Numbered from the stretch's first letter, positions 21,124 to 32,995 are shown. The stretch is DNA of 64,000 nucleotides from Allodiplogaster sudhausi (GCA_945643635.1 CALZFC010000016.1:6176501-6240500), one strand, 5' to 3'. The notes: a model not told the origin generated them from the sequence alone. Made by a program: numbers and translations.

Positions 21124-24100
21124 CTAGGGTTTTGGGCCCGACTTGGAGAGCAGCTTCATGGCGTTCGTCATCTTCTTCTTCATGCCTTGCGCCTGTGCGG
21201 CGAACCTTCCGCTGGCGTCGTACTTTAGCCCGGAGGCCTTGTGCGTCGAACCGTCCTTGTGGAGAATGATCGGCTTTCCCTGCACCGTGTCGATTATTTT
21301 TATTTGATTTATTTACATCAAAAATGATATGTACATATGATGTGACAACACTTTAAGAACAATTCATTTTTATTTAATTTTTTTATTAACAATTAATTTA
21401 TGTTTTATGTCATTTATGTGAGACAATTACTAGAGCAAAAAAAAGTAAATAGAAAAACTAGCCTTCGCGTCGCGGCCGAAGCGGCTGCCGCGCGGAAGCA
21501 GTCGCTTCTCGAGATCCGAGAGCTTAAAACATTGTACTTGATTGATTAATCCTAGTTTTCTTTGTTCAATTAATTAATTGTTAGCCTCGCATTGCCCTGA
21601 CTTCTTCCACAAACCGTTTCGGTCGACGACGAAGAGGTCGCCGAAGAAGCAGCCGCGCTGACAGTGGAGGAGAGAGAGGACGAGGCCGTGGCAGAAGAAG
21701 AAGCAGAGGCCGTGAGAGTCGGCGGTGCGGAGGACGAGGGCTTGACCTGCATATCCTTTGCATAGGTACATAACATTTCATGTACATTGGTTAATCAGAT
21801 TAATTACACTAATCTAAGTAATCTCAATTGATTTTTCAGCGCTCACGACGCATTTCAATAGAGTTTTCAGGCCAATCTAGACTAATTCGACGCTGCTAAA
21901 TACGTTGGTACGATTATTTTCTCGAAACAAGTTGAATCTAACGAGAAAATTCATATGTACATATGTATTTTAGCCAGAAATCCGTTAGAAAAATGCAGCG
22001 CATTGCACTCATTTTTCAAACACCTCCGTATTGTGCGTTTTCCCACTAACCGCGGAAGAGGTGGAGGAAGACTGCGAAGAAGGCATAGTGAAAGCAGTGG
22101 CTGAGGAAGTAGCCGCCGCGGCAACAGCCGAGGTTGCGGGCGTGGTCTGCAAGTTCCCCACCGCATGGTGGGGCAGATTGAACAAGGAATAACTCTATAT
22201 TAATTGGTTTGGTTTATTAGATATGCATACATATTTGTTTTTCCCATACTTTTTTTAAATGTATTATTATTTTTCTATTTTAGTTATTTGTACATAAATC
22301 TTTAATATTTTTTATTATGATAAATTTTTCATTATTGAATTTATTTTTGAGCAGAATATTTCCTCTCTGACATTTGCGCTGCCATCGCATGTTGCAACGC
22401 GTGTCGACGAGGGAGTGTCCTGGTCGCTGGTGCTGGTCGAAGTGTTGGTGGCCGCCTGTAATAAGAGGAGAGTAGGCGCCGATTCTTGGAATTAGAAGGT
22501 ATGTTGTTTTTTTTTTAATTTTTAAATTGTCCCTCCAAACCGTGCCACGGAGAATGACTCGCGTCTCGGTAACAATTGTAATGTCGACCGTCTCCGAAAC
22601 AATTGAAGTCTCCTTGCGCGTGCGCACGGAGACATATGGAGAAGTGGATGTATTCGAGCGATTCTGAAGCCACAAGACACGTCTCTTTTTAATATCATTT
22701 TAATAAATTCATTTAATTTCATTATTTCATCGGAGTAATTATCATTGTCAAGATTCCAATAGGGAGAAACCGGTTTAAGGAGTAGTTCACAGAAACATTA
22801 ACAGATGGTATTTTTGAGCGTCAAGCGATTCGCATTTAATTACAACGTACCTCAAGAAGGTTTTAACCATTTTTTTCTGATTTTCAGGAAGTTTTAGGGC
22901 TTGCCAAAAATGTTTTTTTTTTTAACTGTAGTTGTAAGCCACCGTTCTGTTTCACACGATCTCTAATGTAATCTGAAGAATGGCCAAATTTTTAAGGGCG
23001 AAATGGTATTAATCAGAGTTGCACGCACCCCGGGCCGGCCCGGTCCAAGGGCCGGCCGGGCCCAAATTTCCAAGTCCCTCTAGGGCCGGCCCTGAGCCCG
23101 ATTGGGCCCGATTTTCAAACATTTGCATGCGAATATGCTTATGACAGAGCATACATAATATTGTAGCTCGGGAGAAAACAATTTTCGCTAAAAAGAATTA
23201 TGAATTAGAAATTGGAATCAGACGTATTTGAAAATCGGCCGGAGCGGGCCGGCCCCGGCCCAAAATTCAAGTGCCCGAAAACGGCAGGCCGGGCCGGTTT
23301 TCGGGCACTTGAAATTTGGGCCCGCGTGCACCTCTGGTCCTAATATACTACTCTAAAATCATTCCATACAAGGATCCTTTAAGTTGAAATGAACAGGAGT
23401 GGGAACACGAGAAAATTGCCTTAATTTTTAGGCAGTCTTTGCTTTCGATGCTGTTGACTGAACAAATTATTTTAGATCAATTGAATAGCCATGGGAGTAA
23501 AATGGCAAGAACCTTAAATTCATCGTAGAAAAAAATGTTCGTGAAAAAAGTAGAAGTTGCATTTGTGAGATGAAGCTAAAAGAAATAGATCAGCAAAAAA
23601 ACGGACCATTTGTGGTAGAGGAGCATTTTTCAAACACCTCCGTATTGTGCGTTTTCCCACTAACCGCGGAAGAGGTGGAGGAAGATTGCGAAGAAGGCAT
23701 AGTGAAAGCAGTGGCTGAGGAAGAAGCCGCCGCGGCAACAGCCGAGGTTGCGGGCGTGGTCTGCAAGTTCCCCACCGCATGGTGGGGCAGATTGAACAAG
23801 GAATAACTCTATATTAATTGGTTTGGTTTATTAGATATGCATACATATTTGAAAAAAATAATATTGTAGCTCGGGAGAAAACAATTTTCGCTAAAAAGAA
23901 TTATGAATTAGAAATTGGAATCAGACGTATTTGAAAATCGGCCGGAGCGGGCCGGCCCCGGTCCAAAATTCAAGTGCCCGAAAACGGCAGGCCGGGCCGG
24001 TTTTCGGGCACTTGAAATTTGGGCCCGCGTGCACCTCTGGTCCTAATATACTACTCTAAAATCATTCCATACAAGGATCCTTTAAGTTGAAATGAACAGG

Positions 24101-25973
24101 AGTGGGAACACGAGAAAATTGCCTTAATTTTTAGGCAGTCTTTGCTTTCGATGCTGTTGACTGAACAATTTATTTTAGATCAATTGAATAGCCATGGGAG
24201 TAAAATGGCAAGAACCTTAAATTCATCGTAGAAAAAAATGTTCGTGAAAAAAGTAGAAGTTGCATTTGTGAGATGAAGCTAAAAGAAATAGATCAGCAAA
24301 AAAACGGACCATTTGTGGTAGAGGAGCGGCGAGGGATCGAAGGTTCTAGTAGATGAGATATGAGTCCGAGACGGCCAACTGCCGCTGTTGATTAAAGTTG
24401 AAATGAATCAAGAGCGAAATGAATCATTAGCTTCTCTTTCATTTTGAAAATTAGAATACGTTTATTCACTTTCAATCTAGTGCACCTTAAAATCACTCGA
24501 AATTTTCACGTTCATATATGTCTCATATTTTTTTTTGTACTCTGTAAATGTTCGCGTCGATTCCAACAGTACATCTCAAATAATGCTACTCATTTGTCTG
24601 TACAAAATTCATTAGTGGCACGAGAGCGTAGCATTTATCGAAAGGAATTCATACAGAAATCATATTATTTACACAAAATATATCGATCGTTCAGGCAAAA
24701 GGACGAAAGAAGATTAATGAAATAATTAACGACGACGAAATGAGAAGGAATATCATAATTTGAGCATATTCGACAAGAACCCCGCACTGCAAAGCAAGAA
24801 CAATAGGCAATTTTCCACGTCCTTGAACAGTGCGATACAGGAGTCAAGTTTGTCTTTCTAATGTTCATTAGTAGAATCCATTATTTAGTTTTCCTTAAAC
24901 CGTAGGCATGCCAAGAAGCAGCCGATCACTTCGGCTATAGAAACATATATATGTATTTACATATTTACATACCTCATATCTATCTTCTCGCGCCTTCATT
25001 TAAAAAAAATGCTGATAAATCTGAGTAAAAGAATGAAAGCATATCTCTTGACATGAATACACTATTGAAATATAATTCGGCAGCTTTTCCGACAATTAGA
25101 CTCAGATTTCTACAAATAGGAACAGCGGGATTTCTAGATCTTCTAGTTAAGATAATCTAAGTCGTGAATACTTTCGCCAATGACAAGATTAAGAGTAGAT
25201 CTTTGCATAGACCTGGGTGACCAAACTGTCAATATTTACAACAGATCCCATGATTTTCCCTCGCTCTGCGACTGGGATGTCTGCCAAAAGGGCATCCTTT
25301 GCCAGCTCGGTCATCTTCTTGACTTTCCCGAAGAAGCGCGCCTGGACACGGTAGATCGATTTCGAAGTGTCCTCCACGAAGAGAAGATCGCCTGAATGAT
25401 TACAGTACTCAAGTTGAGAAGTTGAGAATTAATATGTTGTTTTGTTGGATCTTGGAGTCAAAATGTCGAAATAATTTTTCTATATTGTAACCGAAGAATC
25501 TTTTTAAACTTGTTCGTTTAATTGATTTTGAAACCATTAAAAAAAAACAAAAGCCGCGAAGAACCTTTTTTTAAGTAGTCAAAACAGAGACGCAGAAGTG
25601 GCATCTAAACATATGTTTTAACCATTAAAATGAATTGTTTCAGGAAAGATTTCTGTGTTCAAAGAGTGAGAACAAGACAGGAGAGAAAGAGTGTTGAAGA
25701 GCGATAGAAAGAGAGAGGGAGAAGAGAGAAAGAGAGAAGAAAAATGAAATAAATAGAGAGCAAAAAAAATTGAATAATGAAAAAAAAAAAAAAAAAAGAA
25801 AAAGAAGAAGAAAAGAAAAAGGAAAGGAAAAAGGAAGGATAAAGAGATATTTCTAACCTCGGCTGACTTGGCCAAGAAGTCTTCTCCTCCATGTCCCACC
25901 ACTCGATAAGTGAGGTCGGCTCGTATTTTGGTTGAATGTGGCCAATTGGGACGAGTCTGCGGCGCTTGTCAAC
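21124..25973 (-). CDS. Ser/Thr/Ala-rich protein gene, C-terminal exons
   Basis: Minus-strand exons at 25973-25858, 25391-25240, 22663-22541, 22455-22399, 22146-22051, 21746-21615 and 21522-21459 have GT-AG borders and mutually consistent phases (mostly phase 0). The first two encode a well-composed segment (GDLLFVEDTSKSIYRVQARF, then KMTELAKDALLADIPVAERG). The middle exons are rich in Ser, Thr and Ala, as in a secreted or O-glycosylated stalk. A final exon (21279-21124, KPIILHKDGSTHKASGLKYD, ends KSGPKP) looks real but joins out of phase by my reading. I do not recognise the family. The 5' end is not found; the foldback inserted at 26310 lies just upstream. Confidence 0.45.
23014..23336. mobile_element. 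hAT-like MITE, GC-rich
   Basis: The ends read CAGAGTTGCACGC and, inverted, CAGAGGTGCACGC. The flanking octamers are GTATTAAT (23006-23013) and GTCCTAAT (23337-23344), 6 of 8 identical, as expected for an aged 8-bp target duplication. The interior is built of GGGCCGGCCC words, and a long hairpin (about 23262-23316) has the arms CAAGTGCCCGAAAAC and GGTTTTCGGGCACTTG. No ORF. A 5'-truncated copy lies at 23866-24040. Confidence 0.65.
23157..24328. repeat. direct duplication flanking a copied exon
   Basis: The segment 23160-23621 recurs at 23869-24328, nearly identical. Between them, 23625-23853 is a nearly exact copy of 22012-22235, which holds an exon of the minus-strand Ser/Thr-rich gene. The copied block was therefore inserted together with, or caused, the tandem duplication. 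Confidence 0.85.
23665..23760 (-). other. duplicated exon of the Ser/Thr-rich gene
   Basis: 96 nt copy of exon 22146-22051 with both splice sites kept (acceptor CTTGCAG, donor GTTAGT) in the same orientation and in phase. If spliced in, it would add 32 residues (TTPATSAV to SSTSSAVS) to the low-complexity region. It differs from the parent by very few bases, so the event is recent. Confidence 0.6.
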
Positions 25974-26110
25974 CTGTTCTCCTTTGAAATTTTTTCTCTC
26001 AACATGAGCAATATGCTACATGAACAGCATTATTGAGAATTAAAAAAAAAAGAAAAAAAAAGAAAAAAAGAAGAAAAAAAACAGAAAAAAAGTGTAAAGA
26101 GATATGAATT
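25665..26110. repeat. GA and poly-A low-complexity tracts
   Basis: GA/GAAA purine tract at about 25675-25850 with an A run at 25780, within the intron between the two most 5' exons seen; a second A/AAG-rich tract lies at about 26040-26095. Confidence 0.7.
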
Positions 26111-26301
26111 AAACTGCGAACAGAGCATACGCTTACGTACAGTACTATCAAACATAGGGCCCAGAGAATGAAAGCAAAAATTTTTCAATTATTTTGAGGG
26201 AAGTTCCATGAAAATTATCGAAATGCTAAAGGCAGATAAATGAAAGGGAACGAAGTGATTGCTCTTTATAAAAGAGCCAGATACCAATAACAATCGCACA
26301 A

Positions 26302-26309
26302 GAAATCTT
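26302..26309. repeat. target site duplication, left (GAAATCTT)
   Basis: GAAATCTT directly precedes the terminal GGCGCTAGG of the foldback element and recurs exactly at 28382-28389 after its terminal CCTAGCGCC. Confidence 0.85.
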
Positions 26310-28381
26310 GGCGCTAGGTCGTTTGAGAACCGCCGGATGAGACCACCCCGGATGAGAACTTTGGCCGGTCTGATGAGAACCGACGGCAATGAGAACCAAG
26401 CGGATGAGAACCGACCGTAATGAGAACCAAGCAGATGAGAACCTACCGCAATGAGAACCCAGCAGATGAGAACCAAGCAAATGAGAACCAAGCAGATGAG
26501 AACCGACCGTGATAAGAATCGCCCAGCTGAGAGGGATGAGATCAGAGCAGAAAACACCAATTTTAGGTTTGCCCCGGATGAGAACCGAGCGGGAAATATC
26601 GTTTCCGGGTATCTACCAGATGAGAACCGAGCGGGAAATTTCGTTTCCGGAAACATACCGGATGAGAACCAAGCGGGAAAACTTGTTTTCGGGAATGTCC
26701 CGGATGAGAACCAAGCGATAAAAGTTGTTTTCGGGTATGTCCCGGATGAGAACCAAGCGGGAAAAGTTGTTTTCGGGCATGTCCCGGATGAGAACCAAGC
26801 GATAAAAGTTGTTTTCGGGTATGTCCCGGATGAGAACCAAGCGGGAAAAGTTGTTTTCGGGCATGTCCCGGATGAGAACCAAGCGGGAAAAGTTGTCTTC
26901 GGGTATGTCCCGGATGAAAACCGAGTTGAAAAAAAATTGCACCATATTGCCCAAGCGGGTTTAAAACCTGTTCCGTGCAAGTTACATAATAGGGCGCAGC
27001 TGTAGTACGATTCAAAAGTTATGTGAGTGATGATTTGAAATGGGAGAGCATTTTATTCTAAGAGAAAGAATTTTCTTTTATATTCAATTTTGTTGGATCA
27101 ATTATGCTGATACATTTTATTCCCGAATATGATAAAACAACAATTATGATTTTAATTTCTTACAGCAAGCTTATCATCAGGAAACCACTGGAACTGACTT
27201 TATGTGGTCATGGTCTGTTGTCATGCATACTTTTTCCCGCTCGGTTCTCATCCGGGCTAGACGGAAACACGGACTTTCGGTTCTCATCCGGGACATACCC
27301 GAAGACAACTTTTCCCGCTTGGTTCTCATCCGGGACATGCCCGAAAACAACTTTTCACGCTTGGTTCTCATCCGGTACATACCCGAAAACAACTTTTATC
27401 GCTTGGTTCTCATCCGGGACATGCCCGAAAACAACTTTTCCCGGTTGGTTCTCATCCGAGACATACCCGAAAACAACTTTTATCGCTTGGTTCTCATCCG
27501 GGACATTCCCGAAAACAAGTTTTCCCGCTCGGTTCTCATCCGGGCTAGACGGAAACACGGACTTTCGGTTCTCATCCGGGACATACCCGAAGACAACTTT
27601 TCCCGCTTGGTTCTCATCCGGGACATGCCCGAAAACAACTTTTCCCGCTTGGTTCTCATCCGGTACATACCCGAAAACAACTTTTATCGCTTGTTTCTCA
27701 TCCGGGACATGCCCGAAAACAACTTTTCCCGGTTGGTTCTCATCCGAGACATACCCGAAAACAACTTTTATCGCTTGGTTCTCATCCGGGACATTCCCGA
27801 AAACAAGTTTTCCCGCTCGGTTCTCATCCGGGCTAGACGGAAACACGGACTTTTGGTTCTCATCCGGGACATACCCGAAGACAACTTTTCCCGCTTGGTT
27901 CTCATCCGGGACATGCCCGAAAACAACTTTTCCCGCTTGGTTCTCATCCGGTACATACCCGAAAACAACTTTTATCGCTTGGTTCTCATCCGGGACATGC
28001 CCGAAAACAACTTTTCCCGGTTGGTTCTCATCCGAGACATACCCGAAAACAACTTTTATCGCTTGGTTCTCATCCGGGACATTCCCGAAAACAAGTTTTC
28101 CCGCTCGGTTCTCATCCGTGCAAACCTAAAATTTGTGTTTTCAGCTCTGATCACATCCCTCTCAGCTGGGCGATTCTTATCACGGTCGGTTCTCATCTGC
28201 TTGGTTTTCATTTGCTTGGTTCTCATCTGCTGGGTTCTCATTGCGGTAGGTTCTCATCTGCTTATTCTCATTACGGTCGGTTCTCATCCGCTTGGTTCTC
28301 ATTGCCGTCGGTTCTCATCAGACCGGCCAAAGTTCTCATCCGAGGTGGTCTCATCCGGCGGTTCTCAAACGACCTAGCGCC
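26310..28381. mobile_element. foldback transposon with 42-bp-repeat arms
   Basis: Terminal inverted repeats begin GGCGCTAGGTCGTTTGAGAA. Left arm 26310 to about 26935; right arm about 27230-28381; spacer about 290 bp. The outer part of each arm is made of GATGAGAACC every 15-16 bp. The inner part is 42-bp units (GGATGAGAACCAAGCGGG, then GTTGTTTTCGGG, then ATGTCCC): nine in the left arm from about 26575, about 21 in the right arm. The right arm is organised as three 288-bp higher-order repeats, six 42-bp units plus one 36-bp unit. An 8-bp duplication flanks it. No transposase is present. Because 42 and 288 are multiples of 3, at least four frames stay open for 150-390 codons. Confidence 0.92.
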
Positions 28382-28389
28382 GAAATCTT
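28382..28389. repeat. target site duplication, right (GAAATCTT)
   Basis: Exact copy of 26302-26309, directly abutting the right terminus of the foldback element. Confidence 0.85.
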
Positions 28390-28603
28390 ATCAAGATCAG
28401 ATCAACAAAAGATGAACTCTGATATGAAAGATCGTTGAACATTTATTTCCTTTTTATTCATTTATTTATTGCTTATTTGCGGATTCACAGCGTCCATGAC
28501 GGTCCTGACATGGTGACGTGGAAATGCTCTCTCTCTCTCTTTCTCCCTCTCTCTTTCTCTCCCTCTCTCTCTCTCCTCCATCCCTATCCCTCCCTCTCTC
28601 TGT

Positions 28604-28640
28604 CGCTGCGTTTCTCCTGCCTTCAGGAATCTGCCCGAGG
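28604..28640 (+). pseudogene. GNAT exon 6 fragment
   Basis: After a CT tract (28520-28600), CTGCGTTTCTCCTGC and CTTCAGGAATCTGCCCGAGG match exon 6 of the GNAT gene at 19710-19770, with the middle missing. The preceding CT tract parallels the intron before the real exon. Confidence 0.7.
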
Positions 28641-28699
28641 TTATGAGAAGAAATATGTATATACCGTTCGAAAGCTCTTGCCGATTAGATTATTTTTTC

Positions 28700-29290
28700 A
28701 TAAAATCAATGAGTGGGAGCGATTGTTTCATCACGCTCACCACTTGAATTTCTTTCAAAATCTAACGATTTAGTGATTATACAGATCTTATAATCAGGTC
28801 GCTCGGTGGGGTGAGATTGATAGAGACATAGTGATAGAGAAGGAGAGAGGGAAGGAATGAAAAAAAAGAGATCGAAAGAGAGAGAGAGAGAGAGCGAGTG
28901 CAGTGTATGAAAGATATTTTTCCCTAGTGCTATCTTGCGATGCTATCTTCATTCTCCTCTGGCCTATTTGGCTAACCGGTGGATTTGATTGGAAAGTGAA
29001 ATACATGAGAACTCATTTATCAAGCGATTCGATTGAATTGAACTACGGAGAGACGTTGATAATATTAATACTTGAAAAATCTTAAAGTGAACTAATTATA
29101 TCACACCACCACACCACGTCACCAAGCACTCATCGTCAGACCCAGAATTGACTACTCTCTCCTATTCAAAAAGCCCCGTTGTTTCGTTTCGTCGATCACA
29201 CCAGCCAAACACCTGGACGACCAACAGACTTCCTCCCCCAAGACATTACGACGATAGAGAAGATAGAGGGGTTTATCTTTTATTGATAAG
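28700..29290. repeat. segmental duplicate of 35065-35640
   Basis: The two blocks share long identical runs (for example GTGATTATACAGATCTTATA and GGGTGAGATTGATAGAGACA) and a GA tract, followed by the repeat 'c' word GGCTAACCGGTGGATTTGAT. Downstream, both have the CACCAGCCAAACACCTGGAC and CTTCCTCCC words. Differences are mostly small indels. Confidence 0.85.
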
Positions 29291-30520
29291 TTACTAAATT
29301 TAATACGATTTACGTTTGAATTAAAATTAGAAGAGGATTAGAGGAGTGATTTTATTTCAATGATTACAGTTCAAAAAGATATTTAAGAAGAAAAAATACT
29401 AAAAGAATGATATTTTACGCAAAAAGTTCATTATTGTTTAATTCCGTGACTTTGTTTTGTCCAACTTTGAAAATAGTGTGTTCCTATTTGAAGACTAAAT
29501 GTTTATTTTAATTTTTTGTATTAATATTTAACTCAATTTCTACAATTTTAAATAAATTTTTTATAATAACATGTGCTCTCTCTCTCGCTGTTGCTGTCCT
29601 CTCTCTTTCTACATGCAATCGTCTCCTTGGGCTAGATGCCGAGAATTAGCGAGAGATGGAGAGTGAGAGAAAAGAGAGAAAAGTCTCATCATCTCTTCAT
29701 TAAACTCTCAACGGCTGCTGTGAATTAAATAAGATAGTATAAGTTCGAAAAAAAAGTATATTATTAAGCAAATAAATATTATTATTTTTGTTTCACTTGT
29801 TGTTTTTTTCTTTTCATTTTTCATGGCAAACTATTTCAGTGTCATTTTAAGAGAAACCATCTCACGCTCTATAGAGGTCAAAGAAAAAAAAGAAAGTTCT
29901 CTGACGTTTCCCCGAGAAAACGAAATATTCATATTTGAATTATCCTACTACATTTTATTTTATCTTTCTTTAATAATTAACTTAATTTTCCAACAATTAA
30001 CGTTAGAATAATAGCTAAAAGGCAGGTTAGAGTGAAGATTGTTTCTCCTTCTCTTCTTCTCTCTGTCTGTCTGCAGGCAATCAACAAAAATGGCACTGCA
30101 CCTCTATGGGCTCGATGCAGGGGAGGCCGGATTCACCTGGCCCCGGCCCCCGGTACCGGGCGCTATTTACTTGCAAAATTGTATTAAGATTAAAAACTGA
30201 AAGTGGTAAAATTCTGAGCTGTGCGCGTCGGAGAAATTAACTGGGTCAGTTCTTCTTCTATTATGGGGAGGGGGGGCTTCTATATTTTTATTAGAAAGCC
30301 GCATTGGAAGAAAATTCGATATCTCAACTTTATTTATAAAAAGAATTTAAAAAATTCGTTTTGGAACAGGTGGTTTCTGAAGTTTAATTTCGAATAAAGC
30401 GATTGTGGACCCGGGCATATCTGATTGATCTTGGTGATCTCTGCGAATTAAAAATAATTGTCGTTCATTAGTGAGCGAAAAACATATCTCATGTATAATG
30501 TAATTTTGATATTGCCTTTG
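29291..30520. other. AT-rich repeat-containing stretch
   Basis: The segment at about 30225-30425 is shared with 49683-49905 (GCATTGGAAGAAAATTC, TTGGAACAG, GTTTCTGAAG, TTTCGAATAAAGC). No exon seen. Confidence 0.5.
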
Positions 30521-30529
30521 AATGCATAC

Positions 30530-30640
30530 ATATTGTCACGCTGAACACTTGTGAATTTCTTTCAATGCTGAACAGGCGCTTTTCGATTTACTTTCCTTGA
30601 GATAAAGAAAATAAGCCAAATTTTAATCGATAAGAAGCAG
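30530..30640 (+). repeat. dispersed repeat 'a'
   Basis: CTGAACACTTGTGAATTTC, TTTCAATGCTGAACAGGCGC and TTGAGATAAAGAAAATAAGC: a member of the family also at 20437, 49385, 51165, 60610 and 61355. Confidence 0.75.
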
Positions 30641-30689
30641 AGATTTGAAGAAAGGCCATCTGGACGACAATAAACCAAATGAAATACGT

Positions 30690-30855
30690 GAATTTCATCC
30701 ACGAGCACAGCCTCGTCAGCTCGAGTTTTTCGCGGTGTCATTTCAGTTCGTCATCTCTTCAATCAACTCAAGGGGGCATTTTTGTTCGCCACGGTGGACA
30801 CAGGGAGAAATATTTTCTGTGATGTCAACGTGAGAAAACAATTCAATTCATTCAT
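30690..30855 (+). repeat. dispersed repeat 'b'
   Basis: GTGTCATTTCAGTTCGTCAT, CTCTTCAATCAACTCAAG, CGCCACGGTGGACACAGGG and TTCTGTGATGTC in order; near-identical copies at 36045-36200 and 61505-61660, with partial ones at 53140, 60800 and 61030. Confidence 0.8.
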
Positions 30856-30989
30856 ATTCCAATAAATTAAAGTTTATCCTTTATTAATTAGAACCTTAAT
30901 TTATTAACGTTTGAATAAAAATTACTTTAATTATAAGGTTGTTCGAAATTGATTGTTTCTTGTGAATTTCTTTCGACTTCATCGGGCGA

Positions 30990-31190
30990 GAATGTGTATC
31001 AGTTCAAAAATAAAATAAATCTAATTCTCCGCAATATGTTAGCTGCGTTAAAAAAAATCGATTCAATATTAGCATTCCTTTTGTTGAAAGAATGTCTATT
31101 TTTGGGAGAAAAGAGAAGGTGGTTTTCGCTGCTACCGCTATGCTAAAAGGGCAACTCTCCGTAAGAAGGACGCTAAGATCGATGAAGAAA
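30990..31190 (+). repeat. dispersed repeat 'd'
   Basis: CGCAATATGTTAGCTGCG, AAAAAATCGATTCAATATTA, GTTGAAAGAATGTCTATTTT and TGCTAAAAGGGCAACTCTCC; a copy at 62400-62560 and an inverted copy at about 52555-52750. The peptide readings of the two fullest copies (FLLLKECLFLGEKRR here, LLFLKECLFFTKKKK in the inverted copy) suggest a decayed coding ancestor. Confidence 0.7.
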
Positions 31191-31939
31191 AAGTATTTAG
31201 CTCGTTTCTTTCCTCAACAACTTTTTTTTACTTATTTATTCGTACATCATAAAAAGATGTGACAACATTGACATTTATAATAATATATTATATATATGTT
31301 ATGTAAATGCAGACTAGAGTAATAATAGGAAGGGGAAAGAGAAATCTGAAGCCTCTCGGCAATAAATTTGGAGAATTAACAAGAGATTAAGAATGAGAGA
31401 CACAAAAGAACTGCCCAGGCTAGCAGCATAAGGTATTTTGTCGAAAGACGGGACAACGTTCGATATCTAATCATAAATCAATAGAAAAGTAAAGGAAGGA
31501 AAAATGTTAATGTGACGTGTTTTAATCGTCAGGTTCAAGCAACAGAACATTCTCAATTTCCTAGAAGAACAACAACTTCTATTCGCACAAGGTAGGGCTG
31601 GGGTGAATGAATAAGAGATTGCAATTAATTTTTTTTTATAAATTCGCTATTTTTCTTCTTCTTCATGTCAAACTATTTCACTGTTAATTTTAAAGTCGAC
31701 ATTTCATGCTAAATCTAATTCGTCGCAGTAGGCTTTAGCCTCTGGTATCCCCGCAAATAATAAATGTATAGTGATGTAAAAACGGTTTAGGTATGTGCAA
31801 TCTAAATGTGTTAGATTAAAGAAAGATATAAAAAAGACTTTAGCTCCATTCGTAGGAAATCGGATTGTACAAAATCAAAGAATCGGAAATCTTGTTTCAT
31901 CAAGATCAGTTTTAAATTTCTTTCAATGCTGAACAGCAG

Positions 31940-31984
31940 GTTGTCTGCTCGTGTCCACGGAAGCGACGGCGCAAACGTCGTGTT
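31940..31984 (+). pseudogene. GNAT exon 5 fragment
   Basis: CTCGTGTCCACGGAAGCG and ACGGCGCAAACGTCG match exon 5 of GNAT (near 19300-19335). It lies just after a truncated repeat 'a' (about 31895-31936). Confidence 0.65.
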
Positions 31985-32254
31985 TTTATATCCTTTCAGA
32001 GGGTGCTTTAGCCGTTTTCTTATTCCGAAGGGTACGAGTGTTTTTTTCCGATACGGGAGGCTGCGATAGCTTTCTTTTTTCCGGAGAGTAGTAAAATAAT
32101 AAAAGAAATGAAATAATAAACGTTGACAATATTTCGAATGGAGGGAAAATGTGCTTTTTAGAGTTGTAAAGTACTTCTTAAACTTGATGCCGTCATCATT
32201 CCTATAGCACTATCATGAAAAATTTTCCCGGTAGATTCTAGGCCTCCGTCAACT

Positions 32255-32296
<42 letters not shown>

Positions 32297-32897
32297 GGGT
32301 GAGAGAGAGATAGAGAAAAGGTGAAGCGAAGAGAGAGAGAGAGAGAGAGTGTGTGTGTGAGGGAGAATGAGTTTTCAGTCTATGAAGTCTAATTTCCCTA
32401 CTGTCAGCATTTAATGTTTATGCAACGGTTTATTCAATTTCCTTTGAAGAATTTGGCTAACCGGTGGATTTTACTGGAATGTCACATATGTACATAAGAA
32501 ATCATTGAATGACATGATACGATGTTCCCAGGAATCTTACTTGATTGGTGTTGCTTTTATTCGTCGACAACCAGACTACGTTCACAACAGCCAAACACAT
32601 GGATGAACACCGGACTTCGTTCCGCCTAGTACCTTCCTCCCCCCCCCCCCCACCAACATACATAGCTAATGGTTAGAAGGTTGTAGCATTGTCTGAACCA
32701 CCGGACGACAACTTCGGGGAGTTTGGGATTGTACTTCAATCGCAGAAATGATCACTCTAACGATATCACTTACTTTCAATGTCGGGTGTTTTAATTAAAA
32801 AGGAAATGAAGCTCGAGTACATACATATGCATGTGTATATATTAGCATAGTGAGAAAGAGATAGTGTGAAGAACAGAAATAGAGGGAAGCGTAGAGT

Positions 32898-32938
<41 letters not shown>

Positions 32939-32995
32939 AGAGAGAGAGAGAGAGTAAGAGAGAGAGAGAGAGAGGAAGAGAGGGAGAGGAAGATT
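32255..32995. repeat. GA microsatellites and repeat 'c'
   Basis: (GA)n at about 32258-32350 and 32895-32990. Between and after them the word GGCTAACCGGTGGATTT (32455) and a diverged form (33070) mark repeat 'c'. A poly-C run lies at 32640. Confidence 0.75.

Noticed and set aside
21045..21269. Plus-strand ORF of 74 codons
   Set aside because: It is the shadow of the minus-strand terminal exon, which has the more protein-like composition.
25920..26025. Plus-strand exon reading DESAALVNLFSFEIFSLN
   Set aside because: It overlaps the minus-strand exon at 25858-25973 whose splice phase agrees with its neighbour; no partner exons on the plus strand.
27202..28377. 391-codon plus-strand ORF as a repeat-containing protein
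   Set aside because: It lies wholly inside the foldback arm, and other frames on both strands are equally open; no start context, signal or domain.
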